Shown here piece after piece: positions 27,701-36,413 of a stretch of 64,000 bases of DNA; the first letter of the stretch is position 1, and each line of letters opens with the position of its first letter. This DNA is from Faecalibacterium prausnitzii (GTDB lineage Bacteria; Bacillota; Clostridia; Oscillospirales; Ruminococcaceae): the NCBI RefSeq assembly GCF_019967995.1, contig NZ_CP065377.1:1860001-1924000 (forward strand), given 5' to 3'. The position numbers were made by a program, and so were the translations under genes. The notes under the pieces are model-generated. The model did not search any database. It saw nothing but the letters and a program-made list of their open reading frames with translations, and was not told where the DNA came from.

Positions 27701-28005
27701 CCCTCCCCTGCGCCCCGGATCTGACGAAAGCGCTCCGGTTCGAGGAAGCTGACGTTTTCCCCATAAAACAGGTTCTTCAGCGAACCCTTCGTCTGCTCCA
27801 TCAGGGACGCATAGCTGTGGTTCAGGTTATGCAGCAGCAGTTCGCTGACCGACAGGATCGGCAGACCCGCATCATAGTACCCGGTCACGGTCCCGATGCC
27901 GCCATTCTGATGGATCGTGTTCTGCATCGCCTGAAGCACGTTCTCTCCCAATTTTTCCGTATCGGATGTATAGATCTCATCCGTAAGTCGGTTGTTGAAC
28001 TTCAT
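24793..28005 (-). CDS. Soluble hybrid sensor histidine kinase with two receiver domains
   Basis: 1070 residues from ATG 28005 (GAGG six bases upstream); the further open frame lacks an SD. No membrane segment is visible. Several PAS-type sensor segments fill about 90-560 (for example FSVEYRLRLKNGQYQWFRV). They are followed by HisKA with SHDIRTPMNAI (phospho-His), HATPase_c with NLMSNAIKYTP and GTGLGMAI, receiver 1 with VILDWKMPEMDG and receiver 2 with VLMDIQMPVMNG. No DNA-binding output is attached. It is divergent from the solute-binding lipoprotein and the second hybrid kinase. The domain plan matches that kinase from the PAS region on, suggesting duplication. Confidence 0.92.
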   Translation of the reverse strand: MKFNNRLTDEIYTSDTEKLGENVLQAMQNTIHQNGGIGTVTGYYDAGLPILSVSELLLHNLNHSYASLMEQTKGSLKNLFYGENVSFLEPERFRQIRGAGEGQILTADGTPAYVRLYKEDAVDADGRPLWVLSVQVNWAYEDLALVNESIHSAPWNFECDEKGRIVRANWSHAFRQILGYHDALDFPNQLDAWSELLHPEDKDRVMTLLFETAADKTNTTKFSVEYRLRLKNGQYQWFRVSAEVIRRLDGTASRIAGIIWNIEEEKQSRMQAQRAEAFHRAFTSANLCEYYVDLEQNTFDTFKVEDSLMTAFEQSQTWDELVKFFVDNYVVEQDKQKVTEFYDRAYITEKLKGLETELCQECRIFLNGEKRWVRNVVMRGEIGDSNYAMIFLRDITESKAETARRMQMASANASMELLIQSMVRLLDRFVVCDLENDRYQFYNLQGERIYAPTGTYHGFVEQVVAKYKTLESLDALDALISPENIRRNLQGENDIYKFEYCALDENTYKIASFIPLEWDGTKLVKVLLASMDVSQEKKAEIESHKALKEAYRAAENASRAKTDFLSNMSHDIRTPMNAIVGLTAIAGANIENQDKVVECLGKITKSSRHLLGLINEVLDMARIESGRMSLAEEDFSLPELVDNLLTLTNPAIDEHHHQLEVHVEHIEHEAVCGDSLRIQQVFVNLMSNAIKYTPDGGNITFTIKEKPNGFSELGCYEFSIADNGIGMTPEFQKVMFEPFSRADDHRTTKVQGTGLGMAITRNIVNLMNGDIQVESAPNKGTKITVTVYLKLQKDEKEQEKELFDLPVLVVDDDKTSCESTVETLREIGIAGEWVLTGKEAVERCYARHETNSDYFAVILDWKMPEMDGIETARRIRECVGQDVTIIILTSFEFSEIEEEARAAGVDAFMAKPLFRSRLTATLRQFTSGKKEKDARNYLEDFAKTDYTGKRLLLVEDNDLNREIATEILGMTGVTVETAENGKIAVEKVAAAPENWYRLVLMDIQMPVMNGYEATAAIRSLPGSRGKVPIIAMTANAFAEDVQLAKNTGMNEHIAKPLDLNKLNDVLKQWL

Positions 28006-28464
28006 TTTTATCCTCGCATATATTTGAATCTGCCGTACGTTCCAGCCTCGCCAGAGGGCATACAATAACAATTATAGTATACCGCTGTCCCGTCACCCGT
28101 TCAAGCTATTTTTTCAATCGGGTAAACATTCTTCCGGTGCCCCGCGCTCCCCCATTTTTCGGGCAGATTGCAACAAAAGTCCGGCAACTTCCGCAAAGGG
28201 CTCCATTTTTCATCGCTTTCTCCCAAAAACACGTTCAGATTCCTTGCAATGCCGTTGTCGGGGTGGTAGAATGGTCTTATATCTCGATCGTGCTGCGCCT
28301 TTTTTCCGGCTCTCGAACGGCTTTTTGCCAGAGTGCCGGGCAAGCCGCACGCAGGGGGCGGCATCATTCCCGTGGGGTGGGCTGTATCATCATACAAGAG
28401 GTCCGGGTCAGCCCGCTGCACTGCGGCGGCTGGCAGCGGGCCGTGAGGAAGAGGAACATAAAGA
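28006..28464. other. Divergent intergenic region between sensory genes
   Basis: 459 bases between the soluble kinase (minus) and the solute-binding lipoprotein (plus). A plus-strand promoter is visible: TTGCAA (28244-28249), 17 bases, TAGAAT (28267-28272). I see no gene here; the short frames have no SD. The roughly 180-base leader before the lipoprotein is GC-rich. Confidence 0.55.
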
Positions 28465-30330
28465 ATGAAGAAGAACACACTGCGCAGCCTGTTTGCCCTG
28501 CTGACCGCCCTGGTGATGGCAGTCTGTCTGCTGACCGGCTGCGGCGCAGCGGACACCGAGCCGGTGGAAGCACAGGAAGACGCCGAGACCATTCAGGTGT
28601 ATCTGTGGACTGCCGCCCTGTACGACACCTACGCCCCCTACATCCAGGCCCAGCTGCCGGACGTGAACATTGAGTTCATCGTCGGCAACAACGATCTGGA
28701 TTTTTACAAATTTTTGCAGCAGAACGGCGGTCTGCCGGATATCATCACCTGCTGCCGCTTCTCACTGCACGATGCAGCGCCCCTGAAGGACAGCCTGATG
28801 GATCTTTCCACCACCAACGAGGCGGGTGCCGTCTACAACACCTACCTCAACAGCTTCAAAAATGAGGACGGCAGCGTGAACTGGCTGCCGGTGTGCGCCG
28901 ACGCCCACGGCTTCGTGGTCAACCGCAGCCTGTTTGCGCAGTACGACATCCCGCTGCCCACCGATTACGCGAGCTTCGTTTCGGCCTGTCAGGCATTTGA
29001 GAAGGTGGGTATCCGCGGCTTTACCGCCGATTACGCCTACGATTACACCTGCATGGAAACGCTGCAGGGGCTTTCTGCTGCCGAGCTGACCACGGTGGAC
29101 GGGCGCAAGTGGCGCACCGCTTACAGCGACCCCGCCAACACCACGCGGGTCGGGCTGGACGATGCCATCTGGCCGGGTGCCTTCGAGCGGATGGCACAGT
29201 TCATCCAGGATACCCACCTTACGGCAGACGACCTTGCGCAGACTTACGATGACGTGATGGACCTGTTCCGGAACAGGGAGGTCGCCATGTACTTTGGCAG
29301 CTCTGCCGGCGTGAAGATGTTCCAGGATGAGGGCATCGACACCACCTTCCTACCCTTCTTCAGCCAGAACGGCGAACAGTGGATCATGACCACTCCCTAT
29401 TTCCAGGTGGCGCTGAACCGTGACCTGGAGCAGGACACGGCCCGCCGCGAAAAAGCCATGAAGGTGCTGGACGTCATGCTCTCCGAGGAGGCACAGAACC
29501 GGATCGTCTCGGAAGGGCAGGACATTCTGAGCTACAGCCAGGACGTCCCCCTGCGCCTGACCGATACCATGAAGAACGTCCGCTCTGTGGTGGAAGAGAA
29601 CCACCTGTACATCCGCATCGCCTCCAACGATTTCTTTGCCATCTCCCAGGATGTGGTCTCTAAAATGATCGCGGGCGAGTATACGGCAAAACAGGCGTAT
29701 CAGGCGTTCAATGCCCAGCTTCTTGCGGACGAGGAGCCTGCTGCGGACGAGGTCGTGCTGACCTCTGAGAAACGCTATTCCAACGTGTTCCACGCAAACG
29801 GCGGCATCGCCTCCTTCTCCGTCATGGCAAACACCCTGCGCGGCGTTTACGGCACCGATGTGCTGCTTGCCACTGCAAACAGCTTTACCGGCAGCGTGCT
29901 GCAGGCTGACTATACCGAAAAGATGGCGGCTTCCATGATCATGCCCAACGGTCTGATGTCCCGCCAGCGCACCATGACCGGCGCAGAGCTGAAGGAGACC
30001 GTCCGTGCCTTTGTGGAAGGCTGCGAGGGCGGCTTTGTGCCCTTCAACCGTGGTTCTCTGCCGGTGGTCAGCGGCATTGCCGTGGAGGTAAAAGAGGCAG
30101 GCGGCAGCTATACCCTGACCGGCATCACCCGGAACGGCCAGCCGCTGCGGGATGACGACACCGTGACCGTGACCTGCCTGGCCACGGCCAGCCAGATGGC
30201 AGCGCTGCTTGCGGACGAATGCGGCACGTCTGCGGGCGAAGATACATGGGTAAAATATACATGGCGCGAGGCTCTCTCCGGCGGCGGCGTGGTGCTTGCA
30301 GAGCCGGAACACTACATGACACTGAGGTGA
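28465..30330 (+). CDS. Solute-binding lipoprotein fused to a 5'-nucleotidase C-terminal-like domain
   Basis: 621 residues. Signal peptide with lipobox LLTGC (Cys 26), so anchored outside the membrane. Residues about 40-420 look like an extracellular sugar/peptide-type solute-binding protein (QVYLWTAALYDTYAPYIQAQ, WLPVCADAHGFVVN). Residues about 430-621 resemble the C-terminal domain of 5'-nucleotidases (SNVFHANGGIASFSVMANTL, MTGAELKETVRAFVEG, LPVVSGIAVEV). No permease genes are nearby. Instead it is 5 bases upstream of a membrane hybrid kinase and divergent from a soluble one, so a ligand-sensing role for the kinases is more likely than transport. The C-terminal assignment is from motif resemblance only. 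Confidence 0.75.
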   Translation: MKKNTLRSLFALLTALVMAVCLLTGCGAADTEPVEAQEDAETIQVYLWTAALYDTYAPYIQAQLPDVNIEFIVGNNDLDFYKFLQQNGGLPDIITCCRFSLHDAAPLKDSLMDLSTTNEAGAVYNTYLNSFKNEDGSVNWLPVCADAHGFVVNRSLFAQYDIPLPTDYASFVSACQAFEKVGIRGFTADYAYDYTCMETLQGLSAAELTTVDGRKWRTAYSDPANTTRVGLDDAIWPGAFERMAQFIQDTHLTADDLAQTYDDVMDLFRNREVAMYFGSSAGVKMFQDEGIDTTFLPFFSQNGEQWIMTTPYFQVALNRDLEQDTARREKAMKVLDVMLSEEAQNRIVSEGQDILSYSQDVPLRLTDTMKNVRSVVEENHLYIRIASNDFFAISQDVVSKMIAGEYTAKQAYQAFNAQLLADEEPAADEVVLTSEKRYSNVFHANGGIASFSVMANTLRGVYGTDVLLATANSFTGSVLQADYTEKMAASMIMPNGLMSRQRTMTGAELKETVRAFVEGCEGGFVPFNRGSLPVVSGIAVEVKEAGGSYTLTGITRNGQPLRDDDTVTVTCLATASQMAALLADECGTSAGEDTWVKYTWREALSGGGVVLAEPEHYMTLR

Positions 30331-30335
30331 ACAGA

Positions 30336-33281
30336 ATGCCAGACGAAAAGCACGAACCCAACCGAAACGGCCATTTCCGGCAAAAATTGCTCTCTGCTGC
30401 TGCCATCCTTCTTCTGGTCTTGCTGGCAGCCAGATTCAGCATTCAGTATCTCTCGTTCGTGTCGCAGACCATCTATCAGGAAAGCACCTCGCATCTGGAA
30501 GAAGTGCTGCACAAATCCAACAATATGCTGAAAGAGATGGTGCGCAAGAACGTGAGCTATCTGCACCTGTACAACTGCTTTCTGGAAAGCACCTCGGACG
30601 CGGACGCCATTCAGGCGTATATCGAGAAAGCGCAGCAGGACATCGGATTTGTCGGCTTCTACTTTCTTTCCTATGACGGAAACTACATGACCGTGAACGG
30701 GGAAACAGGCTACCTTGGCTTGCAGACCAATCTGGACGAAAGGCTCGCCGATGGCGAGGATATCGTGATGAACACAGCACTGCCCGGCAAGGCACAGATG
30801 CTTGTGTTCATCTGCCCCGAAACACAGGGCAGCTACCGGGGCTTTGCCTACGATGCCGTTGCCATCTCTTATTATAATGATGCGGTGCTGAAGCTGCTGG
30901 ACAGCTCTGCGTTTCAGGGCAACGCCAGCAACTATGTGATCTACTCGGATGGACGGGTCGTCATCGACAATTCCGTAAACCGCAAGAAAACGATCTACAA
31001 CTTCATTGCGATGCTGCGCGACTATTCCGACCTTTCCGAGGAGGAGATCCTTACGCTTTCGGATGATTTTGCGCAGGGCCGCAGCGGAAACCGGAAGGTA
31101 ACGCTGGGCGACACCCGTTATTATCTGGTCTACGAGGGCACGGCGGTGCAGAGCTGGACGATGCTGGGGCTTGTGCCGGTCAACATCGTCAATGCCAATC
31201 TGGACAAGCTGTGGTTCCGCACGGCGCAGATCGTAACGGGCATCGCCGCCGGTCTTGCCGCCGCCATCATCCTGCTCATCCTGCGCCGGAACCGCACCAC
31301 CCTGCACCAGAAAAATACCGAGATCCTGTACCGTGACGAGCTGTTCCAGAAGCTCTCGCTGAACGTGGACGACGTGTTCCTGATGCTGGACGCAGAGACC
31401 TCCAAGGTGGATTACGTCAGCCCGAACATCGAGCGCCTGCTGGGCATCCCGTGGAAAGAAGTCCGCCAGGATGTCCATGTTCTGGCAGAGCTGTACCCGA
31501 AAGACTCCCCGTCGCACGGCAAAAACTTCCTGGAAGGGCTTCGCAGCGGGGAACAGCGCGAATGGGACTTCGAGTACGAACATCTGGAGACCAAGGAGCG
31601 CCGCTGGTTCCATAACATCGCCATGGGCAGCGAGGTAGAGGGCCGAACGAAGTACATCCTGGTGCTGTCAGACCGCACCGCCGACAAACAGGCGAATCAG
31701 GCCCTCTCGGAGGCCGTTGCGGCCGCCGAGACCGCCAACCGTGCCAAGAGCACCTTCCTTTCCAATATGTCCCATGATATCCGCACCCCCATGAATGCCA
31801 TCATCGGCTTCACCACACTGGCGGTCAGCAACATCGACGACAAGGAGCGGGTGAAGGATTACCTCACCAAGACCCTCGCTTCCAGCAACCACCTGCTCTC
31901 CCTCATCAACGATGTGCTGGATATGAGCCGCATCGAAAGCGGAAAGATCCATCTGGAAGAGACCGAGGTCAACCTCTCGGATGTGCTGCACGACCTGAAG
32001 ACCATCGTCAGCGGGCAGATCCACGCAAAGCAGCTGGATCTGTATATGGACGCCATGGATGTGACCGACGAGGACGTCTACTGTGACAAGACCCGGCTGA
32101 ACCAGGTGCTGCTGAACCTGCTGTCCAACGCCATCAAGTTCACCCCGGCGGGCGGCATGGTCTCGGTGCGGGTGCGGCAGCTTGCGGGCCCGATGCACGG
32201 CTGCGGGCAGTATGAGTTCCGCATCAAGGACAACGGCATCGGCATGAGCCCGGAGTTTGCCCAAAAGATCTTTGAACCCTTTGAGCGGGAGCGCACCTCC
32301 ACGGTCAGCAAGATCCAGGGCACCGGCCTTGGCATGGCCATCACCAAAAACATCGTGGATATGATGGGCGGCACCATTGAGGTGCAGACAGAGCAGGGCA
32401 AGGGCACCGAGTTCATCATCCGTGTGCCGCTGCGCGCACAGGCGGAACACCGCCCGGTGGAAAAGATCACCGAGCTGGAAGGCCTGAAGGCGCTGGTGGT
32501 GGACGACGATTTCAACACCTGCGACAGCGTGACCAAGATGCTGGTCAAGGTGGGGATGCGCTCGGAGTGGACCCTCTCCGGCAAGGAGGCCGTGCTGCGC
32601 GCACGGCAGTCCATTGAGATGAGCGATGCCTACCATGCCTATATCATCGACTGGCGTCTGCCGGATATGAACGGCATCGAAGTCACCCGCCAGATCCGCA
32701 GCCTGAACGACGACACCCCCATCATCATCCTGACCGCCTACGACTGGTCTGACATCGAGGTGGAGGCAAAGGCCGCCGGTGTGACGGCGTTCTGCTCCAA
32801 GCCCATGTTCCTCTCCGACCTGCGCGAGACCCTGATGAGCGCCCTCGGCCAGAAACGAACGGATGCCGCGCAGGAGCTTCTGCCCGAAAAACAGGAAAAC
32901 TTCAAGGGCCGCACCATCCTGCTGGTGGAGGACAACGAGCTGAACCGCGAGATCGCGCTGGAAATTCTGCGCGAGTACGGCTTCCAGGTCGATACGGCCG
33001 AAAACGGCGCGGTGGCGGTGGAAAAAGTCCGCACCAGCGCACCGGGCCGCTACGATCTGGTGCTGATGGATGTGCAGATGCCGGTCATGGACGGCTACAC
33101 CGCCACCCGGCAGATCCGCGCTTTGGAGGACCCGGCGCTGGCCGGGATCCCCATCCTCGCCATGACGGCCAACGCCTTTGACGAAGACCGCCGCAACGCG
33201 CTGGCAAGCGGCATGAACGGCTTTTTGTCCAAGCCGATCATCGTCGGCGACCTGGTGCAGGAGCTGCGCAAGATCTTATAA
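30336..33281 (+). CDS. Membrane hybrid sensor histidine kinase with two receiver domains
   Basis: 981 residues from ATG 30336 (GAGGTG five bases upstream, overlapping the previous stop region). Transmembrane helices at about 18-38 and 300-320 bracket an extracellular sensor domain. A PAS domain follows, then HisKA (SHDIRTPMNAII), HATPase_c (NLLSNAIKFTP, GTGLGMAI), receiver 1 (YIIDWRLPDMNG) and receiver 2 (VLMDVQMPVMDG). No output domain. It presumably reads the solute-binding lipoprotein encoded just upstream. Phosphotransfer to another regulator must be encoded elsewhere. Confidence 0.93.
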   Translation: MPDEKHEPNRNGHFRQKLLSAAAILLLVLLAARFSIQYLSFVSQTIYQESTSHLEEVLHKSNNMLKEMVRKNVSYLHLYNCFLESTSDADAIQAYIEKAQQDIGFVGFYFLSYDGNYMTVNGETGYLGLQTNLDERLADGEDIVMNTALPGKAQMLVFICPETQGSYRGFAYDAVAISYYNDAVLKLLDSSAFQGNASNYVIYSDGRVVIDNSVNRKKTIYNFIAMLRDYSDLSEEEILTLSDDFAQGRSGNRKVTLGDTRYYLVYEGTAVQSWTMLGLVPVNIVNANLDKLWFRTAQIVTGIAAGLAAAIILLILRRNRTTLHQKNTEILYRDELFQKLSLNVDDVFLMLDAETSKVDYVSPNIERLLGIPWKEVRQDVHVLAELYPKDSPSHGKNFLEGLRSGEQREWDFEYEHLETKERRWFHNIAMGSEVEGRTKYILVLSDRTADKQANQALSEAVAAAETANRAKSTFLSNMSHDIRTPMNAIIGFTTLAVSNIDDKERVKDYLTKTLASSNHLLSLINDVLDMSRIESGKIHLEETEVNLSDVLHDLKTIVSGQIHAKQLDLYMDAMDVTDEDVYCDKTRLNQVLLNLLSNAIKFTPAGGMVSVRVRQLAGPMHGCGQYEFRIKDNGIGMSPEFAQKIFEPFERERTSTVSKIQGTGLGMAITKNIVDMMGGTIEVQTEQGKGTEFIIRVPLRAQAEHRPVEKITELEGLKALVVDDDFNTCDSVTKMLVKVGMRSEWTLSGKEAVLRARQSIEMSDAYHAYIIDWRLPDMNGIEVTRQIRSLNDDTPIIILTAYDWSDIEVEAKAAGVTAFCSKPMFLSDLRETLMSALGQKRTDAAQELLPEKQENFKGRTILLVEDNELNREIALEILREYGFQVDTAENGAVAVEKVRTSAPGRYDLVLMDVQMPVMDGYTATRQIRALEDPALAGIPILAMTANAFDEDRRNALASGMNGFLSKPIIVGDLVQELRKIL

Positions 33282-33402
33282 GATGCGCACTCCCCTTTTC
33301 CGCCGTCTTGACAAGCCCGGCGCATCTGGTACAATACAACAAAGGCTCTGCGGCGGCCCCTTTACATCTTGCGGCCGTACATTCCGGGAAAGGAACTTCA
33401 TC

Positions 33403-34524
33403 ATGGATTCGAACACCAAACGCTCTCTGCTCGTCACCGTTGTGGGGGTAACACTTTTTGTTGCACTGCTGCGGTTTTCGGATGTGCTCGCCTTTGCGGC
33501 ACGTCTTGTGGATCTGGCGCTGCCCATACTGGCGGGCGGCATCCTGGCACTTTTCATCAACGTGCCCATGACCGGGCTGGAAAAGCGGCTGAAGCAGCTG
33601 TTCCGCAAGGCCGGAAAGCAGCCGCCGGACAAGACCCTTCGTCTCCTCAGCTTTTTCATCACGCTGGTCGGCATCGTGCTGGTGCTGGTGCTTGCGCTGA
33701 CCCTGCTGGTGCCGGAACTGGTCAAATCGTTCCACAGCCTTTATCTGCAGATCGAGTCGAACATCCCCCGCTGGACCGCCTACCTCAGCGCACAGGACGC
33801 CGACATGGGCTGGCTGATGCACTGGCTGGAGGGCATCAACTGGGAGCAGCTGCTCCACAAAGCCGCCGACAGCATCGACAAGGTGCTGGTCAATGCGGTA
33901 GGTGCCGTATCCGCCACGGTGAACGTCATCGTGACGGCCTCCTTCGCCCTCATCATCTCCGTCTATCTGTCGCTTGGGACGGAGAGCCTTGGCCGACAGG
34001 CCCATACGCTGGTGTGCGCGTATCTGAAGCCCCGCCACGCCGCCGGGCTGCTCCGGTTCTGCCGGCTGTTCCGGCAGTCCTTCGCCAATTTCCTGACCGG
34101 CCAGTGCAGCGAGGCGGTGATCCTCGGCGTTCTCATGGCCTTTGCCTTCTCCGTTTTCCAGCTCCCCTACGGCAGTCTGGTGGGGATGCTGACCGCCATC
34201 TGTGCCATCATCCCCTATGTGGGTGCCCTCATCTCCTGCGTGGTCAGCGTGGTCCTTGTGCTGCTGGTGGACCCGATGCTGGCGGTGCGCTGCCTCATCG
34301 TTTACCTCGCGGTGCAGTTCATCGAGAACCAGTTCATCTACCCCCGTGTCGTGGGCAAATCCGTCGGGCTTTCGCCGCTCTACACCCTGATCGCCGCCAT
34401 GATCGGCGGCAACCTCTTCGGCATCCTCGGCATCATCTTCTTCATCCCGCTGACGGCGGTGGTCATCGAGCTTGTGAAAGAGGACGCCTGCCGACGCCTG
34501 CAAGCCAACGGGAACCAATCATGA
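33403..34524 (+). CDS. AI-2E family transporter
   Basis: 373 residues, about eight membrane helices. The family core is recognisable: GILALFINVPM near the N-terminus, then LYGSLVGMLTAICAIIPYVGAL-like and QFIENQFIYPRVVGKSVGLSPL in the C-terminal half. Members export autoinducer-2 or act as Na+/H+ antiporters; which applies here is open. Start at ATG 33403 behind AAAGGAAC; a longer open frame overlaps the upstream gap and lacks a start signal. It ends in a strong terminator. Confidence 0.88.
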   Translation: MDSNTKRSLLVTVVGVTLFVALLRFSDVLAFAARLVDLALPILAGGILALFINVPMTGLEKRLKQLFRKAGKQPPDKTLRLLSFFITLVGIVLVLVLALTLLVPELVKSFHSLYLQIESNIPRWTAYLSAQDADMGWLMHWLEGINWEQLLHKAADSIDKVLVNAVGAVSATVNVIVTASFALIISVYLSLGTESLGRQAHTLVCAYLKPRHAAGLLRFCRLFRQSFANFLTGQCSEAVILGVLMAFAFSVFQLPYGSLVGMLTAICAIIPYVGALISCVVSVVLVLLVDPMLAVRCLIVYLAVQFIENQFIYPRVVGKSVGLSPLYTLIAAMIGGNLFGILGIIFFIPLTAVVIELVKEDACRRLQANGNQS

Positions 34525-34532
34525 CCCCCAGC

Positions 34533-34570
34533 CCCCCGGAATGCGCCCGCCGCGCTCCGGGGGCGTTTTT
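34533..34570 (+). terminator. Terminator of the AI-2E transporter
   Basis: CCCCCGGA (34533-34540) pairs with TCCGGGGG (34556-34563), followed by cgttttt. Confidence 0.85.
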
Positions 34571-34605
34571 GTCGGCCCGGCTCTGTTTGCCGGGTTTCTT
34601 TTTTC

Positions 34606-34634
34606 TTGCCTTTTCCCCCGGTGTGTGCTATACT
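34606..34634 (+). promoter_or_regulatory. Promoter of the riboswitch-controlled cbiK-type gene
   Basis: TTGCCT (34606-34611) and extended -10 TGC-TATACT (34629-34634), 17 bases apart, about 20 bases before the aptamer. Confidence 0.7.
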
Positions 34635-34655
34635 TTTCCTCGAACTGAATAGAAA

Positions 34656-34850
34656 ACAGCAGGTGCGTTCCGCCTATGCCTCCGGGCAGCGGCAGGAACG
34701 TTAAAAGGGAAGCGGGTGCAGATCCCGCACGATCTCGTCACTGTGATAAGGGAGTCTACTGTCCGGGTGCTTTGGGCACCGGCCACTGAACCGTCCGGTC
34801 TGGGAAGGCGGCAGCAGGCGTCGAACTTTCAGTCAGGAAACCTGCCCGCT
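34656..34850 (+). ncRNA. Adenosylcobalamin riboswitch aptamer
   Basis: Cobalamin (B12-box) riboswitch. Closing helix CAGGT (34660-34664) with ACCTG (34840-34844). Inside are the AAAAGGGAA segment, GCGGGTGCAGATCCCGC, the GTCACTGTGA helix, the GCCACTG of the B12 box and the TCAGTCAGGAAACCTGCC 3' part. It controls the exported CbiK-type gene and possibly the B12 genes beyond. Confidence 0.93.
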
Positions 34851-34896
34851 GTTGGTACGGGGGCATCTGCCCCAGATCACGAGGAATTGGTTGTAC

Positions 34897-34964
34897 CAAA
34901 AAGCCCGAACCACTGTAAGGGGTCTTTTTGTTTTGCCGTCCCGCAAGCAAAAAGGCCCTTTTTT
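34897..34964 (+). terminator. Riboswitch expression platform: antiterminator and terminator
   Basis: CAAAAAGCCC (34897-34906) can pair with GGGTCTTTTTG (34920-34930, one bulged T) as antiterminator. The second strand is also the 5' arm of the terminator, which runs from 34920 to 34958 and ends in TTTTTT (34959-34964). The two folds exclude each other. A further helix CCCGAAC (34904-34910) with GTTCGGG (34969-34975) would enclose the terminator. Confidence 0.75.
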
Positions 34965-35038
34965 CGTTGTTCGGGTCCTCTTTCCTGTGCCTTTCTGTTC
35001 AGCGCCGCAATGTTTCAAACAGGAAAGGAAGCTCACAC

Positions 35039-36277
35039 ATGAGAAAACGCACCCTCCACAAGACGGCGGCCGCCCTGACCGCCCTGGCACTCTGCGCCGG
35101 TGTTCTGACCGGCTGCGGCGGGGCCGCAAGTTCCACCGCTGCCTCCAGCACGGCAGGCTCTGCCGCTGCCAGCAGCGAAGTTTCAAGCGAGGAGGCCGAT
35201 GAATTGGCCGCACAGAATGTCGCAGACCTGATCGACGCCATCTACGTGCAGGAGCGCACCGATGACACGGACGCCCAGTGCGCTGCCGCCAAGGCTGCCT
35301 GGGACGCCCTGACCGACGCCCAGAAGGAGCTGGTGGAAGGCGAAGAGGCCGACCCCGACTACTTTGGCCGCGACACCGGCGATGCCTCCCAGGATGACCC
35401 CCGCAACGCGGACGACATCGGCGAGAACGAGCTGCTGGTCGTCAGCTTCGGCACCTCCTTCAACGCCAGCCGCGCCGCCGACATCAAGGGCATCGAGGAT
35501 GCTCTGCAGGCGGCCTATCCGGACTGGTCTGTCCGCCGCGCCTTCACCGCTCAGATCATCATCAACCATGTCCAGGCCCGCGACGGTGAGAAGATCGACA
35601 ACATGCAGCAGGCCATGGACCGCGCTGTGGCCAACGGCGTGAAGAATCTGGTCGTCCAGCCCACCCACCTGATGCACGGTGCCGAGTACGACGAGATGAT
35701 GGAGATGATCGACAGCTACCGCGACAAGTTCGAGTCCGTCGCGGTGGCCGAGCCCCTGCTGGGTGAGGTCGGCGCAGACGCCGCCGTCATCAACTCCGAC
35801 AAGGAAGCCGTCGCCAAAGCCATCACCGCTGCTGCCGTGAAGGATGCCGGTTTCGACAGCCTGGATGCCGCCGCTGCCGAGAAGACCGCATTCGTCTTCA
35901 TGGGCCACGGCACCTCGCACACCGCAAAGATCAGCTACAGCCAGATGCAGACCACCATGCAGACCCTCGGCTATGACAATGTCTTCATCGGCACTGTCGA
36001 GGGCGAGCCGGAGGAGACCGCCTGCGAGAACGTCATCGAGGCCGTCAAGGCTGCCGGTTACACCAAGGTCGTTCTGCGCCCGCTGATGGTCGTTGCCGGT
36101 GACCATGCCAACAACGATATGGCCGGTGCGGATGATGACTCCTGGCTGAGCCAGTTCAAGGCTTCCGGTGCATTCGAGGAAGTGGACACCCAGATCGCCG
36201 GTCTGGGCGAGATCTCCGACATCCAGCAGCTCTACATCGCACACACCAAGGCTGCGATCGAGTCCCTGAACGGCTGA
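35039..36277 (+). CDS. cbiK: Exported CbiK-type sirohydrochlorin cobaltochelatase lipoprotein
   Basis: 412 residues. Signal peptide with lipobox VLTGC (Cys 26), a Ser/Ala-rich spacer, a helical segment (about 55-100), then a full CbiK chelatase domain (about 125-410). Metal-site signatures include PTHLMHGAEYDEM and FMGHGTSHTAK. CbiK inserts cobalt into sirohydrochlorin in the cytoplasm; an exported lipoprotein version resembles the periplasmic CbiK of Desulfovibrio, for which metal or heme/corrinoid binding has been proposed. It is directly behind the adenosylcobalamin riboswitch and closed by its own terminator, so B12 represses it. ATG 35039 with AAAGGAAG upstream. Confidence 0.88.
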   Translation: MRKRTLHKTAAALTALALCAGVLTGCGGAASSTAASSTAGSAAASSEVSSEEADELAAQNVADLIDAIYVQERTDDTDAQCAAAKAAWDALTDAQKELVEGEEADPDYFGRDTGDASQDDPRNADDIGENELLVVSFGTSFNASRAADIKGIEDALQAAYPDWSVRRAFTAQIIINHVQARDGEKIDNMQQAMDRAVANGVKNLVVQPTHLMHGAEYDEMMEMIDSYRDKFESVAVAEPLLGEVGADAAVINSDKEAVAKAITAAAVKDAGFDSLDAAAAEKTAFVFMGHGTSHTAKISYSQMQTTMQTLGYDNVFIGTVEGEPEETACENVIEAVKAAGYTKVVLRPLMVVAGDHANNDMAGADDDSWLSQFKASGAFEEVDTQIAGLGEISDIQQLYIAHTKAAIESLNG

Positions 36278-36292
36278 TATCGTGTGCCCCAA

Positions 36293-36326
36293 TGCCCGAA
36301 GGGAGTGATCTTTTCGGGCATTTTTT
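36293..36326 (+). terminator. Terminator of the cbiK-type gene
   Basis: TGCCCGAA (36293-36300) pairs with TTCGGGCA (36313-36320), followed by TTTTTTA. Confidence 0.9.
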
Positions 36327-36413
36327 ATGGAGGATGCCCCCGCATGAGGAGGCACCCTCCCCCCATGGGCAGTTCTCTGCCCGCTCAAATCTGATCGCGA
36401 GGTATTTTGATCT

